Positions 1-14,800 of a stretch of 64,000 nucleotides of DNA are shown one piece after another; positions within the stretch are counted from its first letter, which is position 1, and each line of letters starts with the position of its first letter. Made by a program: the position numbers and the translations under genes. The stretch is taken from contig VZRZ01004912.1 in the NCBI GenBank assembly GCA_013398175.1, positions 773,881 to 837,880 on the forward strand. The letters are read 5' to 3'. Source of the DNA: Climacteris rufus. Lineage: Eukaryota > Chordata > Aves > Passeriformes > Climacteridae. The notes below the pieces were generated by a model. The model searched no databases, was not told where the DNA came from, and saw only the letters and a program-made list of their open reading frames with translations.

Positions 1-8
1 TTTAAAAT

Positions 9-15
<7 letters not shown>

Positions 16-40
<25 letters not shown>
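16..40. repeat. poly(A) run
   Basis: A run of 25 A follows an A/T-only leader at the very edge of the window. It may be the tail of a retroposed element whose body lies outside the window; nothing next to it is recognisable as a LINE or SINE. Confidence 0.8.
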
Positions 41-3000
41 GAGACAGGATTATTTTAAGGTATCAGTAATGTAGGCTCCAGCCCCAAGTCCACCTTCACA
101 AACTGTTGATGGAAGCCAGGCAGAAGGATATTGATGCATAGAATGTGGGGGGCATCACAAAGAAATGAAGATTAAAATAAAGTCTAATATTTCCTTACAG
201 GAAACCCACAGCATGGTGTAAATGAAGTGAAACAATGGTCTAACAAATGGAGTAGTGACAAATAATGACCCTGGGCGTTTCTGCTATGGTTCCTATTTTG
301 GAACTGAGAACTGTGGTGACTATTAACAAAAAAACCCCGTATTTTTCTGGAGACAAATAGGTGCAGCTGTGGAAACAACCATCCTAAGAGAGCACCTTAA
401 ATCACCTGGCACTCTGAGGCCAGGATAGCTGAAGTGGCAGCTGATCCCTTGTGCCAGAGCTGCCCTGCGCTGCGTCAGCAGACAGGAGGCTGAGCGTGCT
501 CCAGCAGAGACATTGAAAGTGCAAGCCACATATGTAATTTTTATCACAGAAAATATATATTCCCATTGGCTCCACTGTCAAATACTCTGAAGCCATGGAA
601 AATGCCACAAAAGATAAGCCACACACTTCTTTGTTCGTTCCACTTGTTTGAATTGTTCTCTGCTCTGCTCTGCGAGTTCTTTATCAGCGCCATTTGTACA
701 AAGGCATCAGTCTGCTTCTGATAAGTATTGCTGATAAGTATTGCTGATATCATTACTGCTGAAGGATTGCTAGGGGCATTTGTTTCTGAACAATGAACAA
801 TAGGCCGTGCGCAATGTGTAATCAGGGGTTTATCCACTTATCTATTAAGATATTTAGTTAAATTTTGGGGTCCTGTTGCCGGTTTGTATTTGAATCACAA
901 CTGCATTTGGCCGTAAAAACACAAAAGCTTGGAGAGGTGGAGTACTCTTTATCCCACTACCTCAAATGCAGGAGGTCTCAGCACTCAGCTTAGCAAATTG
1001 GAAAAACTCTAGTTTACCCTTTCAGGCTTGGCACCACTTGCAGTGGAGGGCTAAGCAGCAGAAGAAATCCTGAGATCATTATTAATTTTAACTGTATTTC
1101 ATTTTTCTAGCAGAAAATGCTGATTCAGGGGGATGTCAGTGCATACCTGATAGCAGAAATTCTTTTTTTACTTGAAAGATAGAATAGTAAGAAAAATAAT
1201 TTCCTTGGCCTCAGAGGGGAGAAGAGGAAGTAGATCAGATCTTGTGTTTGTCAAGGCAGAATTAGAGGGAGAGCATCTCTACCAGGCTCTTTGTGATGGA
1301 TGTGATGTTATCTCAAATACACCAAAGTCAAAGGCACACTGTGCGATTCGTACAAGTCAGATTATCTGCCATCTATCTAAATGTTTTTGAAAACTGTAGC
1401 CACAATGTCATCAAAGGAAAACTGGGGTTTTGTCTGTTCTTTACTAACTGGTATAATTTTGGAGAAAATAAAATTGTACTGGAAATTCCCACTGAGCAAA
1501 ATCTAATTTTTAGATGATGTGACATTTGGTTTCCTAGAATTACATTAGAAACATCTGGTGGAAAAGGTTAGTTCTTGATCTGTATTTTTAAAAATTTCCT
1601 CTCCAACCCTCTTAATTAATCTTCAGAGACATTAGCATTAGCAATAGTTCATTTAATGTACTTCAAAAATAAAGGTTGAAGTATGATCGGTGGGCAATTA
1701 TTTTGTTGATATTTACACAGCGTCAATAATAGCTCTGTAGCTAAAGCTGTTGTAACAAACCCGGGGTTTAGCTCTTCTTAATTATCCAGGGTAACACAGT
1801 TCACTAAGCACGTCACTTGGCACAACTCCTTGCAAAGCAGAATTTTCCTGAAAAGCTTGTTTATAAAAGAGGTAGGGGAAAAACGGGGGGCTGTGAAAGT
1901 GAAGGATGCAAAGCTGGCCAGCACAATTGCCCATTGACACAGCCCCTCTTATGCTCAGCAGCTGCAGTGCCTCTGGATGAAGCCACCCAGTTCAGAGCCA
2001 GGAGACTCTGCCTGGCTTCATGGTAAGGCACAACACTTTCCCTGAGCTGAGGAGCCATCAGTGACACGTGCAACGTGGAACTACAGCATTTTGCAGAGGT
2101 CTCGAGGGTGCTCAAGATCATTTCCCTGCGGCCGGACTGAACTTTAACTCCAGAAAGTACAAAAACACCCAATCCATCCTGAACACCCTGTGGATACTTT
2201 CGTTGAGTTCACTGCGTTTGAGTCTGATCCATCAAATATGATGAAAATTAATCTGCTGCTACCTGTGATAGTCAGGTTTAAATATACCCCCCAGTTTCAC
2301 TTCTTTGTTTTTGACATTGCTATACTTATTAGCTACGATGGAAAGATGAGCCAAGTTCAGTGCAAGAACAGGTGTAAGAGCACACAACACCTTTAAACTT
2401 TGCCTTTTTTATCAAGAGACCATCTAGCAGAGTCTGAGAGATGTTTAGTTAAAAATAAACATGTCAGTGTTTAACAGAGCACTCCAGTCTCATTATCCCC
2501 AGAGCTATCTGCATGGGACATAAGACTCATTTAAATGCATTCTCCCTCTGAAAGGTTCTTAAAATTTTTTAACTTAAAATTTTCTTTGACTACAGTTGTA
2601 TGATACAACAGAGGTTTATACATGCAATTTGTTTGACTGGTTAGTAAAAATTATTCAGGAACAAGAACAACGAAATCTATTATGTTGTAAGAACTTTTCT
2701 GAATTTCACCCTGAATTTTGTTATTTTCAAAATCAAACAACTTTAACTCCTCTACCCAGGTGAATTTTGTATGTGAAATTTTACTGTTGCAACATTTAAG
2801 AAAATTCAGTGAGTTTATTGAGTTTGCTATTTATTTATTATTTATAAGCACTAAATGAGTCCTAGTGACAGGGAAATGAGTTGAAATTAAAGAGTTTTTA
2901 CCCAGAATTAAAGATGTACCTCTGATTTTTACTTTTTAAAAATCTAAGCAGTTTGAAGTATTATGAACTTAGCAATGAAACTACAGCTATTTCTAATTAT

Positions 3001-6000
3001 TACTGTGTCTGACAGGATGCATATGTTTATGGAATAATCTATGCATAACATGAAAAATCTCTTTTTACCATTTTTGAAACAATGTTTACATCAAAGTAAA
3101 ACATATGTGCGATAAAAGAACAAAGCAGAAATCCCTAGTTGCTGGTCCTATTTGAGAACTATATATAGGATATTTACAACATTTTTTGGTGGGGCAGAAC
3201 TCTGTGTCAGAATGATTAATTAACAGACACGAAAAATTAAAGGACCATGAAGGGCTGGGGCAGATACAGCATCATCTAAACTACGAGGATGGGTAGAAAG
3301 GAACAGCTGGATTTGTCAAGGGCTTGCTGCAAAGTTTCATTATTACTCAAAAGACACCTGGGCCCAAAGCATCAAGTGGAAACAATTTTACAAATCAAAG
3401 GAGATAAACTATGTGAAAAAAATTACAAGTAACTCATTTACTCAAAGGACTTGTAACAGGATCTGGAGCTTTCATCCTCTTCCAATTAACAGTGACCAAG
3501 ACTAAGTCTCATCAGGAATAAAAAGGACAGATGTTCCCATCACAAAATCACCACTACAGCTGACACCAATTGACTTCCTTATTGGTCATGTCAACAAAGG
3601 GCCGATGATTACATGACTATGAAATATTGTCCTTCCAGAAAGGCTGTGGGATGGCTGAAGAATGATGTCTAGACTGTGTCTAAACTGGGAACAGACATTG
3701 CTTAGGCTCCTGTTTGGAAAACTGTAATTGTCCTGATTCTTTTATTGGACACAGATATTGTAAATCAGGATTGCTGATTTACAGCAACCTCAGTGATATC
3801 CAAGGAAACAGCTCACCATAAAATTTGTGGGTAGAAGGACTGGGTTGGGTCACTGGGTTAGAAGGAGCTTTTTGCCATTTTTCTCACCCAATAAGTTGCC
3901 TCAGTGTCACCTGAGGAAGAAGACACTTCCCTGCAGTGCATCCCTCTTGTTAAGAGCTCAGCTGGTAGAGCTGTTGAGCAACAAAAGAAGAGTCTGAACA
4001 AAACCATTTTACGGGCAAATGGGAAACACTTTGCTAATGTTCCTTCCAGTTCCTCAGTGGGGTAAGACACACAATGGTGAGTATGCCCCCTTTTGCTCTC
4101 TGATGACTGTGTTTTAGCCATTCTGATATAAAAAGATGTAAATTGAATTATCCTAATTTTCCTTCAATTCTTATTTCATGTTTTCCATAATTCCATTAGT
4201 TCTATAAATAGGATAATATTTATTTAGCTAAACTGGCATGGTTAAAGTGTGACTACTGTGTCTGGAGATAATGAGAGCAAACATCAGCATAAAAATTATA
4301 GGTACAGAAACATTAATAATTCCTTAACAAGTCCTTTCAATCTTAACATAATCAGTAGGAGACTAAAGCAGTTGCAGTCCCCCCACCAATCATGAAAATA
4401 CAAGCTCACAGCAGGATTGGTTGACCAATGGAAAACTTCATTTTGGATAAGAGCCATTTCTAAGCCCAAAGCTGTTTATTTAGCCAGGGAAGTTTGGCTG
4501 TAGCGAGTAGGCATCAGAATTGTTTATTATTGGAACCCAGAAGCACATTAATTATGTGATTTGAGTGACTGGGTATCATCAGCCCCGCAGGTTTTGGACG
4601 TCAAATGCCCTCATCTCGCATGGCGTAAACTGACCCCTGAAGTGTGGGTCTGTGCACCAGAGGTTAAGGGAGGACCCTCCTCCATCCCCACCCAGGGTCT
4701 GCCAGGGTGGCTGCGCCGCAAATTTATGTTTTTGGGGAGATCAGAGCGCTTTGATATACTGCACAGGGCAGCAGCATAGCTTCAATTTCACTTACATGTT
4801 GTGATTTCCTATGAAAGATCATCTGTCATTGGGGGCTCTTGTAACACATTTGCAAATAAGGTCAAACAATTTGTTCAGAGGTGAACACGGTAAGTATAAA
4901 CACATTGTAAATATTTGAGTATGAGTTTAATGGTGTTTGAGAGGCTCACACAAAAAACCTCACAAATAAAATCGCTATATTTAAAAACAAATTAGAAACT
5001 TGCACATTATTTTAGCCTTTGGTGGGCATTCATCATCATTATGGATACTTGTGTTTATTTGGGTTAGCGTTGGGGAAAAAGGAACGTTTAGAAAGGCCCA
5101 GCAAGGGCGGGCAGGGCAGGATGGGGGTGCCCCTGCAATCACCAGCTGCCATCGCCACTGCCCGGGGGACCAGCTCTGCACTCCCACTCAAAAACCCATT
5201 AGGCTTGCCCAAAAAATCATTTTTGGAGAGCAATTATGGTGTACAGGAGCACCAGCTTTGGTGCCGTGGCGCTCTTGGAGAGGACTGACCCAGTGATGGG
5301 CAGTGAAGGGACAGGTGGGCTCTGTGGGCAGCACATGGTGTGTCTTGGCTCTCTTCCTGGGGAACAAAGGGAGTTTGGGTGTGAAAAATGGCACATGCGT
5401 GTTGGTGCTGCATTTTGTGGAGACACATCACGCTCTGAGGAAGACAAATTGCAGATGACTGGCCCCAAAATTACCTTAGGACTGGAGAAACTCCCATTTT
5501 GCCCCAGACATATCGATCAAAGCACTAATGCGAATTTCTTGTAAATCCATCCTCAGTCCCAACATCCTTAGAGAAGGCTCCCTACAGAAATATGTATGGC
5601 CATATTCCAGCACACTCCTGCCACAGCAATTTCTTTCACAAGGGCTTTCAGGACCCCTTCATACCATTGCATTTTGAGATGGTTTTTGGTGAGAAAAGTT
5701 AAGATATTTCCAGAATACTCCCTCCCAAATTTACATCCCTGACTAATCTCCAAGTTAGATTTGAAGAGTACTAAACCTATTGATGTCTGATTCCAAAATG
5801 GTAGCAGAAATTGCCTTAAAGTAAGTCTGAGAGTCATGATTTTCAGGACTGCAACATCCATACTCCAGTTGTTTGTACAGGGCCCAACCCTGCAAACACT
5901 TCAGCACATAAAGTGAGCAAAGCCATACCTGAGTGCAGACATTTCCAAGTTTAAGTTTCCAGCTACTAAACTCTTTGAAACAGAGAACTATGTGTATTTG

Positions 6001-6908
6001 GAACTGCACCTAAAACATTTGCCATGTTTGGGGGCACCGTCATAAATCATAATAATAATTGTGTATAAATATGCAAATTGCAATAGACAAAATATGTAAA
6101 AACCAGTGGATTAAAAAATAAATATATAGGTTGGACTCCTAGCATGAAAAGGGACCTCTCTGTCCAGTGAAATCCTATAAATGGTATAGGTAAAAAATTC
6201 CAGTTCATTAATCTTACTTTTGATCTTTTTGAGTGAAATTCACCCCAGGGTTTCACTTGGCCTCTCATGAAGCCATACAATAAATCACACGATGTATAGT
6301 GCACAAAGACAATTATTTTGCTAAGGTTTAGGCTAAGTATTCCACTGCTGTGCTGTCACTTTTAAGGCTTATTTTCCCCTTCTGTGGCATTATAAATTGC
6401 AATGCTCAGATACAACTCTTACCTGTTACAGAGTACTGTTAAAAATTTGGATTCTAGGTGCCAAAATAGCAAGGAGCTGCTTTGGGACCTCTGCATTCGT
6501 GAGCCTGGGTGTGAACAGCCCATTCCTTTGTGGCTGTGGCTGGAGGAGTGATTCCTGCACAGCTTTTCACAGCTCCTCAGGGAAGGGCAAGCTATTGCGT
6601 AGGGACTGATCTTCCTGTCAGCCCCTGAGACACCACAAACCAAACCTGGGGGAGGACTGGACTTCAACTGTTTCTTCTCAGCCAAGATCACACCCTTCTG
6701 GAGATTGCTTTGTCCCAGCACAGAAGTGTGAGCTGCTGCAGTAATTCTGCCATGAATGAGAGCCTTTCTTTTGAGTCACAGACTTTTGTTTCCAGCCTAC
6801 GGTGTCTTGGCTTACTACTGTGCTGGGAATTATCCCTCCAAAAAGCCAGAGCCTGGAAAATGAGCCATTTTCAGCAGCTATGAAACTAGGTTTTTAAAAG
6901 TGTTTTCC
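41..6908. other. Intergenic, far 3' flank of PKDCC
   Basis: AT-rich single-copy-looking DNA without a supportable gene. Open frames are all short (under about 105 codons), overlap each other on both strands, and lack splice signals or recognisable protein motifs. It contains one small 13-bp tandem repeat near 719. A segment near 5878-5910 (GGCCCAACCCTGCAAACACTT) resembles the edge of an old amniote interspersed repeat. The next gene I would expect on this side from mammalian gene order is EML4, but I saw none of its WD-repeat exons. Confidence 0.6.
719..748. repeat. 13-bp tandem repeat, 2.3 copies
   Basis: The unit TGATAAGTATTGC occurs twice in direct tandem and is followed by a partial third copy (TGAT). 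It is small and probably neutral. Confidence 0.85.
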
Positions 6909-6936
6909 TATATTTATATATATATATATATATGTG

Positions 6937-6972
<36 letters not shown>
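6909..6972. repeat. (TA)n microsatellite
   Basis: About 64 bases of almost pure TA dinucleotides, interrupted by one GTG and one C. It is likely polymorphic in length and prone to assembly error. Confidence 0.95.
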
Positions 6973-8670
6973 CAGTGAAGCTATGTAAATTATTGTAATA
7001 ATAAAAAGTATAATAACATATTTTAGTACTAAAATGTAATAGGAAAATGTACTACCAATAATATTACTGTTACTATTATCATTATTACTAGTAGAATAAT
7101 ACTCTCATAGTTAAAGCTTCATTTTTCTAGGTGCCAGTCAAACGTAATGAATTGGACTCTCCCTCTCCCAAGCAGCAAAAACCTCAGTCTTACAGGAAAC
7201 TCCATGCAGGCAAATCCCATATGAGCACAGAGGGGTCCTTGGCAGCTCAAGAGAATAACCCACAATGGCTGCAGCAGGACTGAGATGCAGGTAAGGGTCA
7301 TAGAAGAACTGATGAGGAAGAAAGGATGGGAACCATTACACATGTACAAAGATACATTTATATCAACAGTCTGAATTCAGTTCACTCCTACCCTCAAAAT
7401 CCTATCAAAACTGCTGCAGGCAGCATCAGAATCATATGGGTACAATTTATGGCAGAATTTGGCACAGACAGTGTGTTTCTCCATTCCATGGGGCTGGGGT
7501 CCCTCAAAAGTCTGATCAACTAATTCATAAATGCCTTGTATAGTTATATTATCCTGTATTAATGTGAGATAATGCATTGTTATAACTTCATAAGATCAAA
7601 TACAAAGCTTATGTAAAAAAATCTTTGGCTCTGCAGAAGCTGTGAAACTCTATATACTTAAAAGAGAATATTGTAACACAGAGCAGCTCTGAATACTTTA
7701 ATATTTTTTTTAAATTCCTTCAGTCCTGGAGGGTCTCTGGAATTTCTACCATACTAGAGCACTCCATAACATTGCATGTCACACACCAGAGACTGGGCTG
7801 AAATCTTGTGCTTTGCTCTTCCTTTTACTGGGCTGAAATCTTGTGCTTTGCTCTTCCTTTTAATGTCTTACTTTTGAGTCTTCTATGGTTGAACTTTTTC
7901 CATCAGGCCCTGTGGAATAGAATTGTCAATGGCACAAACAGATCTACCTCTGACTACATCAAATGTTATATTTCAGCCTTTCTTCGTCAGAACCAGATGC
8001 TTCATGTTCTACATTAAAGCTTGAAATGCTGGGCCCTGGCTTACAGATATCAGTCCTTCCTCCTCCCTGTATATCTTCTAGTAGCATCCTGAAGCACACA
8101 TCAGTCATGAGGCTCAGCTAATACTCATTCCACTCACTATTGCCTACAGAAATGCTTAAAAATACCCATTCTGCCAGAGTATGAGGTTTATGAAGATGTG
8201 TCAGACTGAGGGGGGCAATAGGGTTAAAGTGTGCCAGCAGAGAGAGCAGAGTCCACATCTACAATGAATGTATCTCTTTCCTTTCCCAGATTTGTTTCAG
8301 GGATATGCATATCTGGAGGAGTGGCCCAGAAGAGATGAGTCAGTAGGATATGCAGTTTTAAAAAGGGGGGGAAATGGAAATCTTTATGGAAATCTTTTAT
8401 GGGAAAGCCAAATGGAAATAGGAACCGAAGGGCAAGGGAGAGAGAGGCTGCAGGAGACATGAGGAAGACCTGAGACTGGAAAGAGTATGGAAACAGGAAG
8501 AATGGCCACACTGTGGTAGGTACAGGACAGTCAAACTGAACTTCTGGAGCTACTGTTGCCCCAGTTGTTTCCCCTGAAATGAGAGCCAGCTCAAACAACC
8601 TGGCCTGAAAACCTGCAGAAGGTTAGCAGCTGAGTCACAGACTGGTCCTCCTTGATTCAGGATAACAACA
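6973..8670. other. Intergenic stretch
   Basis: AT-rich sequence between the TA microsatellite and a CR1 fragment. The only structure I see is a perfect 35-bp tandem duplication at 7792-7861. Its open frames look like chance frames. Confidence 0.6.
7792..7861. repeat. Perfect 35-bp tandem duplication
   Basis: Two identical 35-base copies, each beginning ACTGGGCTGAAATCTTGTGC, lie head to tail at 7792-7826 and 7827-7861. Perfect identity in unconstrained DNA points to a recent duplication or ongoing homogenisation by slippage. Confidence 0.9.
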
Positions 8671-8885
8671 GAATCACAGAATAAGCTGACCTGGAAAGGA
8701 CCCACTAGGATCATTGAGTCCAACTTCTGGCCCTGCACAGGACACCCCAAGAGTCATACCATGTGCCTGAGAGTGTTGTCCAAATGCTCTTTGAACTCTG
8801 TCAAGCTTGGTGTTGTGACCACTTCCCTGGGGAGCCTGTTCCAGTGCCTAGCTACCCTCTGGGTGAGGAACCTTTTCCTAACAAT
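8671..8885 (-). mobile_element. CR1 LINE 3' fragment
   Basis: Reading the plus strand gives the reverse complement of a CR1 3' end. It starts with GAATCACAGAATAAGC (the antisense of the 8-bp CR1 tail repeat), continues with 'CCTGGAAAGGACCCACTAGG' and reaches the 'CTTCCCTGGGGAGCCTGTTC' block. It is therefore a minus-strand, 5'-truncated copy of roughly 215 bases. CR1 is the dominant retrotransposon of birds, and copies are nearly always truncated in this way. The 141-codon plus-strand frame from 8763 runs through this element and is not a gene. Confidence 0.9.
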
Positions 8886-11800
8886 TCATCACACATAGGT
8901 GGAGTGATTGGTATATCCTCATCCTTTCAAATCCAATCTGATGCTGTAAATCTGCCCAAAAATCTAAACGCTGCACTAAGGGAGGATAGAATACATTTTC
9001 TCTTTTTCAGGAGGAAAATCAAATTAGCAGAATTAGCTATCTTATGTGCGAAGAAACCCTGCTTGCCAGATTCACATTATTTAAAGCTTTTGATTGACCT
9101 GAGAGACTTCCTACATTTTCTTTCCTCTGCCTCCCACTCCCCATACTATAAGAGGGGTGGGTTTTTTTGGGTTTGTTTTTTTTTTTAGATGTATCATGAC
9201 AATAAATTTAAAAGTCTTGGATCTCTCAGATCACTCTTCCTAGTTGGCGCCTCATTTGAGTAATGGGTCATGAAGTTGACATTCCTCCAGTGATGTATTG
9301 CTTGCTAGAGTGGCACTGACCACAAAAGGCAGGTCAAATAGTCTTTTAATTTAATCTTTTACAGCCCATGCTGCAAACACTATAAAAAAATGCAAAAGAG
9401 GATATCCATGTGATATTCTCGCTGGGGAGAGTATCCATGGGGGAGGGAGAGGGAGACAGCAATCAGGAGCCATGGAGAGCTATATCTCAGGAAACATGGC
9501 TTATTTTGGGGACGAGCCAAAGACAGAATAACAAGTGAGAGGGAAATGACGGAGAGTTTCTGGAGAGTTTTTCACTAGCTGATTACTTTCTGTTTAAAGG
9601 TTTGGCTCCAACAGCTTTTTAGGTGGCTTCATCCAGAATGCTCTTTACAGCAGAGGAAAACTGTTACTCCTGGAAAGTTAAACCTGAGTACAGTAAACTT
9701 GGTTTTCTGTCTGTGATTTTGATTAATTGTGTTTCTTAAAATGCATGTTTCTGTTAGGCCATTACTTCTGATGGCACAGTCCTGAAACTTCTTAGATTAT
9801 TGCAATTTATTACACTGTTTCTTAAATTTTAGTGTGTCTGTCCTCTTAACTTCATGAGGAACTGAAGTACACACAAACAAGAACATAAAAAGAAAACACT
9901 AAATTATTTAGCAAGCCGCTATCACTCCACATAGGATTATGAAGGTATGTTAACCATTTAAACAGCCAATTTGACTTTTTTTTTACTCAGTTTCCTCTCC
10001 ACTTGATGGAGTAAAGTTTGTCTGACGTGATTCTATTTGCTGTAGAAATTTGATTAGGCATTCTCCAAAACCAAAGAACAGAAAGCACTCCTTTTCAAAG
10101 TTATGAATCCCTTCTCCCATCAGTGCTTTTCCATTTTATTATTCCCCGGGCTGCACACGGGGTATGTCCTTGTTTTTCAGATCCTTGTAGCTTTTCAATT
10201 TTTTTCTCTGTCACTGAAAGACAAAGTTTTGTAAAACCACCATCAGGAAAACCATATACCACAGCTTGTCTTGAATGAGCACAGACATGTGCTTGTACTT
10301 GCTGAGGATACTGCTACAGTTTCAGCAATCTGATGCCAGGCAGGAGATTAATAGTTCTGACAACTGTCATAGATGAAGGGCCATATTTCTGCTCAATCCA
10401 TAAAAGTTCTTTCTGTTGTTGTTTCAGCCCCACATATTGTTTATGCTGATCCATCTCTTCATGAAGAAAACCAAATGTCTATACTTCATCTTTGCTGAAG
10501 TCACCCCATAGCATTTCAAAGTTGAGGAAGAAGTTTTGACACTCATATTCATTCATCACTGACACTGGAAAATTAGGAGATATTATGAGAATGTCTCAAG
10601 AAAGAAAAATGTTTATATTTGACTTCTTATATCTTGACCCTCTGAGGTTATTTGCTTCATATTTTCAACTTAGATCCACAGCCTGGAAGGCTAGCAAGTC
10701 TAAGTTTTCATTAAAAGTTTTAGTGGGAACTTAGATTCTCACAAATTTCCCCTATTCCAGCAGCTAAGGCACAGAAAAAAACAAATATCACAAGACTTTG
10801 TGATAACAGAAAATCTTGGCAGCACTTTTCCCTCCTGCTGATTAGCTCTTTAATCTATGAACAATCTGATATAAAACCAATGGAGGAAGTCACCAATAGA
10901 TAGTATTCAGTGTGAGTAAAGCTGGCAGAAATATGTGCTGTTTAAAACCAAATATACTGAAGACAGTTCCCAACCTCATAGTCTTGGTTAAAGGATATAC
11001 ACCATATAAAACATATGCACATATATACACACACATATATCAATAGGCACACATGTACCCACACTGGGAAAAACCCTGCACCAGGTTCCAAACTAAACAG
11101 AACTACTTGGGTGATGGCTCCACTATGAGCTCATCTTGTTAAATAAAACACCAAGTTATTATTTCTCTGTTAATTTTAAATCAAGTGAACTGCAACTGTA
11201 TGAAAAGAGAGAAATTGGTTTACGGCTTGCCTCTTCAGTGCCAAGCTGCCACAGGAACAGCACAACTCTGTGATCACAAGATGATACATGACATGAGTTG
11301 ACACACATATGCCAGGCTGGATAGAAAAAGCCTTGCTTGCATCTGACAATTACAAAACCCTGGATTTTTTTAGCATTTAGGGTTTTTGGTTGCATACATC
11401 CCTTAATGTATAATAAATCTATGTGACAGCCTCTCCTTTAGATAGGACACTTGAAAAACCTCTTTCTCTGTCTTCTACATGATCACTGGTTTTGACACTA
11501 CTTGTGAGCATTTAATTGCCTTTTAAATATCAGCTGCCTCTGTCAAATTTACTTAAAATCAGCTAGTGTTTTAAAAAAAAGATTATTGTGGGGACACACA
11601 ATGTGGCTGCAAAATAAGAAAAAAAAAGGCATGTATACAGCTAATGGAAGTAATTCTGGCTTATTTCTGTATTTTATCACAAATCCCCACGAGAAGCACG
11701 GGCTGGCATTTTTAAATGCCAGCTGCTGCCTATGAGCCAGGGCAATCAATCTTCGTGCTACTGCAGTTATCCACATAAGAATAGTCAGTGACTGTGAGTC

Positions 11801-14800
11801 AGCAGGCTGAAGCATGTACCATTTATTCCTATCCACTTGGAAGTATCAAAATAACAGCTCACCAAGGCAGAAAAGAGGGTGGTAGCTTCTAATTTTCATA
11901 CTATATTTAATATCTCTACAATAGTTTAGTACACTGCATTCACAAAGCATTGCCTTACACATTCATCTCGTTTTATTGGTTTGATATATTCAGAGAAAAA
12001 TGAAACCAACCAACAGACAATATTGCATTAATGTGTTAGTCATTCTGGAGTTTGATATCAATGGCATTCAAAAGAAGTGTGATTTATAAACAGATATTTT
12101 ATTCCAAATGTATGGTCTTATACATCAGTGAAGACGGAGTATAAATTCCCCAGAGCATTTATATTGCTACAAAAGGACAAAGTTCTGCTAAATAATATTA
12201 TGGAATTACCATACCTGGTAAAATTCAAGGATATGATTTTTACATGTATATAGATTTAGAGAAGATTTCTTTTTATTTGGCAGTAAAAAAGAAATAAATT
12301 AATAAAAAAAATCCTTATCAAATTCAGAAATTGTCCTAAAACTGAAAAGTTCCAGTGTAGATTTGAAAAGCTGAATCAATCAGATTTCAGCACAGAACCA
12401 CAGAGAACATGTGTCCATAAATCACAAATTGGCTACTATTAAAACTAGAAAAAGTTGTATTTCCTTTAATTTAGATGTCCTGAATGTATTGAATCTGAGT
12501 TCAGACAGATGCCTTGAAATGTTTATAGAGTGGGGCAAAGAAGAAAGAAACAGATGGCTACTCTTCTCATTGACACTGATTATTTGGTGTTTGAAATCAC
12601 ATTTTAGTCTCATTAAGACAATCGTTTTCAGCTCATGGGCTGTGGATGAAGGGATACATGGACTACTTGTAAAAATCTGCAGAAGGTAACTGTGAAGAGA
12701 AAGGTCAATGGCTCTCAAGAAAACGGGGTCCCATCTCTCATGCTGAAATAAACTGACCCTGCATCTGGTAACCCACAATTTTGAATGCGGGCACTCCAAA
12801 GCTTAAATTTGAGAAAGTGCATTTTGCCTGCTGTTTTGCTAACCTTGTCTTTATACATCAAATGCCCATAGCTGGAGGAATCAGTCAAGTAAATCTTCAC
12901 GTAACTTTGACTGGTTTTGTCATTCTTCTCCAGAAGCTTTCTCTGCATAGCTTGTTTATTTACATTGAGGCATCCAAAACTGAACTATCGTGCAACAGGG
13001 GATGTCTCATTTGTAGTTTTCTATTAAATCATTATTGCAGTGAGATATTTCTTCTGTGAAGTATTTCTCTAATGTTTCTCTTTGTTAGTTTATTTTGGAC
13101 AGGGATATTCATTAAGCTGTAATACTCTTAATGATTCATATCTGTTTCCTCAGGGAACCATGTTAGATCAAAGTCCATTACGATAATGAGAAATTTATTA
13201 TATTTTCTAACACATAGTATTTTTCATTACAGCTGCCAGAATGCTGATAGATAGATGGATGCTTTGAATGAATGCTTTGGGCAAATACAGGTATTTTTTG
13301 GAGTGTGTAATGTCCTCCTTAGTTGTTACAAATCCAGTATAATTTGTTAACAAATTGCATTGAAACACTTTTCTCAAAGTAATTCAAGTAATAAGAAGAA
13401 ATCCAATATGTTTTCTCATTACTCTTTTAATTTAAAATTGGCTATTTGCCATGAATTCCAAGCATTCTATAGGATGGCAACATGGCTAGCTATTTATTTT
13501 ATTTCAAAACCTCTCACAAAGGTTCCTGTCAGAAGCCTGTTGAAATCCCACGTAAATTATGTTCAAAAGATACATTTCATCTCTTACTTTATGCACTTTT
13601 TTCATGGAATTATTGAAAGATAGAGAAGCACAATTTGCCATTACAGAAGCTGTGTCAGTTGGTCCTTATCGTATTATGCTTATCTTAATGTGTAATCTAG
13701 TCTTGAAGTAGATTCCATTTGACTTCTTATCTTTCCCAACTAGAGCAGATTAAAGAGGAAAGTCTTTGTTCATTGAAGTGCTGTGACTTACTTGCTCTCA
13801 AATCCTTGGAATTTAGAGACAGACTTGCAAGACTGCTGTCTAGCAAAAGGTTTTATGCACTTGCCTAACCCTGAGCACAAACAATGCCACGACAGCCAAC
13901 AGATCTCTCTCTCGCTTGAAACTACACGTGTGGTCAAATGCCTTCCAAGCTGTATCGAGCAAGTAAAAAACCTGAACCTTGGGTGAAAAAAACATCAGAA
14001 TGCAACTATCTCAGGCAAATCAGCACTTTTTTGCCCCTTTCAATACATTTTTCATAAATCATATGCAATGCTCAGATCATTCAGAAGCTTTCTCTATTAA
14101 ATACCTGGTTTTACTAGTTCTAACTTCCTCAGACATATTTTGTCATACCTAAGAAACTGCCAAATGTTTCCAAAAGAAGCCTATGATGAGAATGTTTCTT
14201 GATGAGAAAAATTAAAAGAAAACATATGCCTGACTTTTCCAAAGCCTGTTAGGAGTTCTGTCTAAATTTCTGTTTTCCTCACATGTTTGGTTTTCAAAAG
14301 AACCTAACAGCAAACTGGCAGAAAGAGCCTTTTCGACATTTTTCCAGCAGCTAGCGCAAAATATGCCCCTCCACCCCACCTTCTGCTCTATCTCTTACTG
14401 TGAGGTTGTTTAGTTTCGCCGTGTTAGCATCCAATGCAAGCCATTTTTGCGGCGTGTAACTGGGTCTTTTAACTGTTGTAAACCCTTTGAAGTTTCCTCT
14501 TTCTGCAAAGAGGTCAACGCAGTCTTTCTTTTGCCCTTTCAAAAGGACCTTTCATTCATTCCTGTGTTTGGTCAAGTTGTTGTGGGTTCTGCTCTGGTCT
14601 GGCACCATGAGTCCCCCCTACACAAGCAATTGCTGCTTTCGTGGCTACTGCTGTTTGTGCTCCTTATTGCTTCTTTCATTTATCTTCACTGACACACCAA
14701 AGGAAAGAGGGGGCCGAAAGGGGAGAATTTGGCTGTAAGCTAAATTGATTGCATGTTATATTTCATGGAAGTCTGGCAGGAAGAGTTGAGTGATCTCAAG

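Noticed and set aside
8763..9188. 141-codon plus-strand frame
   Set aside because: It begins inside the antisense CR1 fragment and runs into unrelated AT-rich DNA; it has no protein resemblance.
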